NCBI RefSeq assembly: GCF_000826545.1
Contig: NZ_CDME01000011.1
Location: 646,001 to 710,000 of the forward strand
Reading direction: 5' to 3'
Source of the DNA: Kibdelosporangium sp. MJ126-NF4
GTDB lineage: Bacteria; Actinomycetota; Actinomycetes; Mycobacteriales; Pseudonocardiaceae
DNA length: 64,000 bases
This document shows, in pieces, positions 61,161 through 64,000 of the stretch; positions within the stretch are counted from its first letter, which is position 1, and every line of letters begins with the position of its first letter. A program made the position numbers and the translations under genes. The notes under the pieces are model-generated. The model was not told where the DNA came from, ran no database searches, and worked only from the letters and a program-made list of their open reading frames with translations.

Positions 61161-61324
61161 TGGCCCGCAACGACATTCGGCCGATCGTGAAGCTCAGGTC
61201 CACCGCGGGCACCGGGTACACGTATGTGACCCGCAAGAACCGCCGCAACGATCCCGATCGGATAGTGCTGCGCAAGTACGACCCGATCGCGCGGCGGCAC
61301 GTCGACTTCCGCGAGGAGCGGTGA
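61160..61324 (+). CDS. rpmG: Ribosomal protein L33, zinc-independent paralogue
   Basis: 54 aa. [35 protein letters not shown] and [16 protein letters not shown] are classic L33, but the two CxxC zinc pairs are absent. Starts on the last base of the rpmB stop and overlaps rpsR by GTGA; one zinc-starvation transcript. Confidence 0.95.
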   Translation: MARNDIRPIVKLRSTAGTGYTYVTRKNRRNDPDRIVLRKYDPIARRHVDFREER

Positions 61325-61563
61325 GATTGCGACACGCGCGTAGGAACGAGCGGCGACGGGGCAGTCCCCTGCTCCGCACTGGCGTGTCCACAGTAGATTG
61401 GAAGGACGCCACGCTGTTGCGCGAGTTCATCTCGGACCGTGGCAGGATCAGGTCACGCCGGGTCACCGGCCTGACACCGCGCCTGCAGCAGGAAGTTGCC
61501 ACGGCAATCAAGAACGCCAGGGAGATGGCGCTGTTGCCCTATCCGTCACCGAGCCGCCGTTAG
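61321..61563 (+). CDS. rpsR: Ribosomal protein S18, second copy
   Basis: 80 aa beginning GTG in the rpmG stop. [40 protein letters not shown] and [13 protein letters not shown] identify S18; no cysteine ligands. Actinobacterial zinc-starvation operons usually read rpmB-rpmG-rpsN-rpsR; here rpsN is missing and rpsR follows rpmG directly. Confidence 0.94.
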   Translation: MRLRHARRNERRRGSPLLRTGVSTVDWKDATLLREFISDRGRIRSRRVTGLTPRLQQEVATAIKNAREMALLPYPSPSRR

Positions 61564-61680
61564 TCCGAAAGAGTTATAGATCAAACGCGTTGTCCGGTCG
61601 TGCTGCCGGTGCGGTGGCATCCGCGGGTAATCTCGGCTCCGGGGTATGAGGGGCTTACACACAGGTTGCCGAGGCCGGGT

Positions 61681-63165
61681 TTGGACGACAACGAGCAGGA
61701 CGAGGCTGGCGAAATCCTCCGGGAGGACCGGGAGATCTACGTCCTGCTGGGCACTGACCAGCTCACGGAGGCCGCCGCCAGGCTCGACAGGTCGCTCGAA
61801 GTCATGCCCGCCGACACGGACACCTGGTCACGGGCGGCGATCATGACCGGACGGGCGGTCATCGCGTGGCGCCTCGGCCGAATCCCGCTCGCCATCGAAC
61901 TGGCCGCGGAGGGATGGGCGGACATCGACAGCGAGCCGCCGTCGGGAGCTCGTGCGGCGAACGCGATGGGCCAACTCGGCTACCTGCTCAACAGCATCGG
62001 GCACCTCCGCGCCGCCGAACCGATGCTCCGCGCGGCCCTGGACACCGCGCGAGCCAGCGGTGACGTCGTCGAACTGGGTGTGGCGTTGCAGCGACTCGGC
62101 GGAGGGCTCACCTTGTGGGCGATGAACCTGCCGCCCGCGGAGGCGATGCCCATGTTCGCCGAGGGGCGTGCGCTGCTCTCCGAAGGACTGGCGCTGGACA
62201 AGACCGCCGCACAGACCAGTCGTACGCTGCTCGGCGCGTACAGCTCCGCGCTGGTGGGCTGCGGGGAGTTCGAAGCGGGCGAGAAAGCCGCGTTTGAGAC
62301 GATCGAGGCAGGACGGTCCGCGGGCGACCGGTGGTGCCTCGCCGCCGGCAACTGGGTGCTGGCCCTCGTACGCCGCCGCCAGGGCAATCTCGTCGAAGCG
62401 CGGACCTTTGCGAGCAATGCGCTGCGCAACATCGAAATGATCAACGACGTGCCGCTCGTACAACGGTTCTCCGCCGACCTCGCGGACATCTGCGCGCAGC
62501 TCAACGACTTCGCGGGCGAGGCGACGGCGCTGCGGCGCAACGTCAGGGCCCGCACCACGGCGATGTCCATCATGCAGGAAGGCCTTGGCCTGGCGTTGGA
62601 ACAGCGCCGGTTCGCCATCCAGGCGCAACGGCTGGCGACCGTGGCACAGGAGGCGGCGGTGCGGGATCCGCTGACCGGGCTGACCAACCGCCTCGGTCTG
62701 GAACGCACCGCGCCCGGTCTGCTCACGAACGCGGCTGCGACCGGCGCGACCCCGTGGCTGATCGTGATCGACGTCGACTGGTTCAAGGAGATCAACGACG
62801 ACGCCGGGCACGCCGTCGGCGACAGCGCGCTGCGCGAGATCGCCGAACTGCTGCGGGGTGAGTGCCGCACGGGTGACCTGGTGGCGCGCTGGGCGGGCGA
62901 CGAGTTCATCATCCTGCTCGTCGGCGAGGAACAGCTCGGGCTGGCTGTGGCCGAACGGATCAGGGCGGCCGTCGACGGGCACGACTGGCGCTCACGGCTC
63001 GGCGCGGCACGGCGCCCCACCGTGAGCATCGGCGTGGCCAGTGGCCGCGGCAGCCTCGAACATCTCTTCGCCGCCGCGGACACGGCCTTGTACCTGGCCA
63101 AACGCAACGGCCGCAACCGCGTCGAATGGCCGGACCTCGATCAGGCGATGAGCCCGCCCCGGTAG
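61681..63165 (+). CDS. TPR-like protein with C-terminal GGDEF (diguanylate cyclase) domain
   Basis: About 494 aa from a TTG at 61681 after GAGGCCGGG; a GTG at 61600 is the alternative, so the start is uncertain. Residues 15-320 are helical-pair repeats (GQLGYLLNSIGHLRAAEPML, LALVRRRQGNLVEARTFASN) of TPR type, for protein contact. The GGDEF domain starts at RDPLTGLTNRLGLE; metal Asp in IDVDWFKEIND; the signature reads AGDEF in RWAGDEFIILL, a tolerated variant; no RxxD inhibitory site is evident. No membrane helix. Ends 25 bp into the convergent response regulator gene. Confidence 0.88.
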   Translation: MDDNEQDEAGEILREDREIYVLLGTDQLTEAAARLDRSLEVMPADTDTWSRAAIMTGRAVIAWRLGRIPLAIELAAEGWADIDSEPPSGARAANAMGQLGYLLNSIGHLRAAEPMLRAALDTARASGDVVELGVALQRLGGGLTLWAMNLPPAEAMPMFAEGRALLSEGLALDKTAAQTSRTLLGAYSSALVGCGEFEAGEKAAFETIEAGRSAGDRWCLAAGNWVLALVRRRQGNLVEARTFASNALRNIEMINDVPLVQRFSADLADICAQLNDFAGEATALRRNVRARTTAMSIMQEGLGLALEQRRFAIQAQRLATVAQEAAVRDPLTGLTNRLGLERTAPGLLTNAAATGATPWLIVIDVDWFKEINDDAGHAVGDSALREIAELLRGECRTGDLVARWAGDEFIILLVGEEQLGLAVAERIRAAVDGHDWRSRLGAARRPTVSIGVASGRGSLEHLFAAADTALYLAKRNGRNRVEWPDLDQAMSPPR

Positions 63166-63788
63166 GCGACGAGCGCGGCCTGGACGCGGTTGACCGCGCC
63201 GATCTTGCCGAGCACAGCGGAGACGTAGCCCTTGACGGTCGCCTCGGACAGGTGCAGCGCGCTGCCGATCTCGGCGTTGGACAGGCCCTGGCCGATCAGG
63301 CCGACGACCTCGCGCTCACGTTCCGAGAGCGATGCCAGCAACCGCCTGGCTGGTTCCGCGGCCCGCTCACCGTCCGCGACCTGGGACAACACCCGAGCCG
63401 CGACGCCCGGGTCGAGTACAGCGCCGCCGGACGCCAGGTCCCGGACCGCGCGGACCAGCACCGCCGGTTCGGTGTCCTTGAGCAGGAAGCCGCTCGCGCC
63501 GATGCGCAGCGCCTCCGTGACGTACTCGTCCACGTCGAACGTGGTGAGCATGGCGACCTTCGGGGGTTCCGGCAGGGCACGCAGCCTGCGCAGGGCGAAC
63601 AGGCCGTCCGCGGAGCGCATTCGGATGTCCAGCAGTGCCACGTGCGGCCGGTGTTGTCTGGCGAGGTCGGCCACGTGCAGACCGTCATCGGTCTCGGCGA
63701 CCACCTCGATGTCCCCCGCGCTGGTCAGGATCGTGCGAAGTCCCGAGCGGACGAGGTCCTCGTCGTCCGCGAGCAGCACCTTGATCAC
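63141..63788 (-). CDS. NarL/LuxR-family response regulator
   Basis: 215 aa from a GTG at 63788 (GGAGG 7 bp before). Receiver: VLLADDEDLVRSGLRTIL, phosphoacceptor in VALLDIRMRSADGLFAL, KDTEPAVLV. LuxR HTH: SLSEREREVVGLIGQGLSNA, EIGSALHLSEATVKGYVSAV. Its kinase is not in the window and may lie to the right, although nothing coding is visible up to 64000. Confidence 0.93.
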   Translation of the reverse strand: MIKVLLADDEDLVRSGLRTILTSAGDIEVVAETDDGLHVADLARQHRPHVALLDIRMRSADGLFALRRLRALPEPPKVAMLTTFDVDEYVTEALRIGASGFLLKDTEPAVLVRAVRDLASGGAVLDPGVAARVLSQVADGERAAEPARRLLASLSEREREVVGLIGQGLSNAEIGSALHLSEATVKGYVSAVLGKIGAVNRVQAALVAYRGGLIA

Positions 63789-64000
63789 CTTGGAGCCTCC
63801 CCGGTCGGGTCCTGTCAAGCCGGTTCGCTCGGCCTCACTGGAGTCCAATGGCCCTTTTTCTCACCCAATAGGCTGAAGGTCAATCCCTAACGTGTCACAA
63901 ATGTCTACTGAGTGATCCTAGCCTGTAGCTGACGGTTAAATGTGAGGCTCTTTCGCAATAGAGCTACTCGGGGGTAACGTGGCCTGCGTCACGCATTGAG
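63789..64000. other. Non-coding end of window
   Basis: 212 bp of comparatively AT-rich DNA with no supported gene. It would hold the promoter of the NarL-type regulator and perhaps of a gene beginning to the right. Confidence 0.5.

Overview
This is high-GC actinomycete DNA, most likely from the Pseudonocardiales. The signs are strong G/C bias at third codon positions, many GTG starts and 4-bp GTGA/ATGA gene overlaps, a GlpR/Glp cell-division pair, a Zur-box operon of cysteine-free ribosomal proteins with an Mrf-type gene, and DrrAB-type transporters. Genus cannot be fixed from the sequence alone.

Bases 1-20.8 kb are an accessory defence island. It opens inside a BREX type 2 (Pgl) operon, pglY-pglZ-brxD-brxHI, all overlapping or nearly so; pglW and pglX would lie to the left of the window. 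Next is a decayed mobile segment (9.7-12.8 kb): a serine recombinase pseudogene whose catalytic-serine codon is followed by an intact-looking 508-bp MITE-like insertion, then a frameshifted helix-turn-helix gene and a frameshifted DUF2637-like membrane gene. An intact block follows: a sigma-factor-like DNA-binding protein, an XRE-type HTH protein, an ImmA/IrrE-type metallopeptidase with a Cys-rich tail, and a CBASS anti-phage system. The CBASS consists of a CD-NTase, a Cap2 E2-E1 fusion and, convergently, a Cap5 HNH-SAVED nuclease. The HTH/metallopeptidase pair is laid out like the CapH/CapP switch known to control some CBASS systems, but with larger, different proteins and an extra sigma-like gene. 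A tRNA-Ala(CGC) gene at 20.8 kb, with its 3' end facing the island, marks the likely boundary.

From 20.8 to 64 kb the content is chromosomal. 20.9-25.8 kb: glpR/sepX, rimJ-like, glp/moeA, galU, then 5-formyl-THF cyclo-ligase and an FmdB-family gene. 25.8-27.1 kb: non-coding, with a diverged tandem duplication. 27-37.9 kb: mscL, a SAF-domain protein, a TetR regulator with twin operators, an epimerase, a Mog/MoaB gene, a two-component system with a polytopic membrane protein, and a five-gene translationally coupled operon (GT2, DUF2064, methyltransferase, Mo-cofactor oxidoreductase, membrane protein). 37.96-38.40 kb: a remarkable run of perfect inverted repeats. 38.4-46.5 kb: HtrA-like protease and an alpha-galactoside regulon (galT-deoR divergent from a sugar ABC transporter and a GH36 alpha-galactosidase). 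46.5-53.5 kb: secreted serine hydrolase, TetR/lipase, M20 peptidase/Lrp, DrrAB ABC transporter, intradiol-type dioxygenase. 53.6-64 kb: a large unknown protein, an MprAB-like two-component system, TRIC/UPF0126 membrane protein, SGNH hydrolase, histidine phosphatase, the zinc-starvation ribosome operon, a TPR-GGDEF protein and a NarL-type regulator.

All assignments come from reading the sequence; no database search was run.
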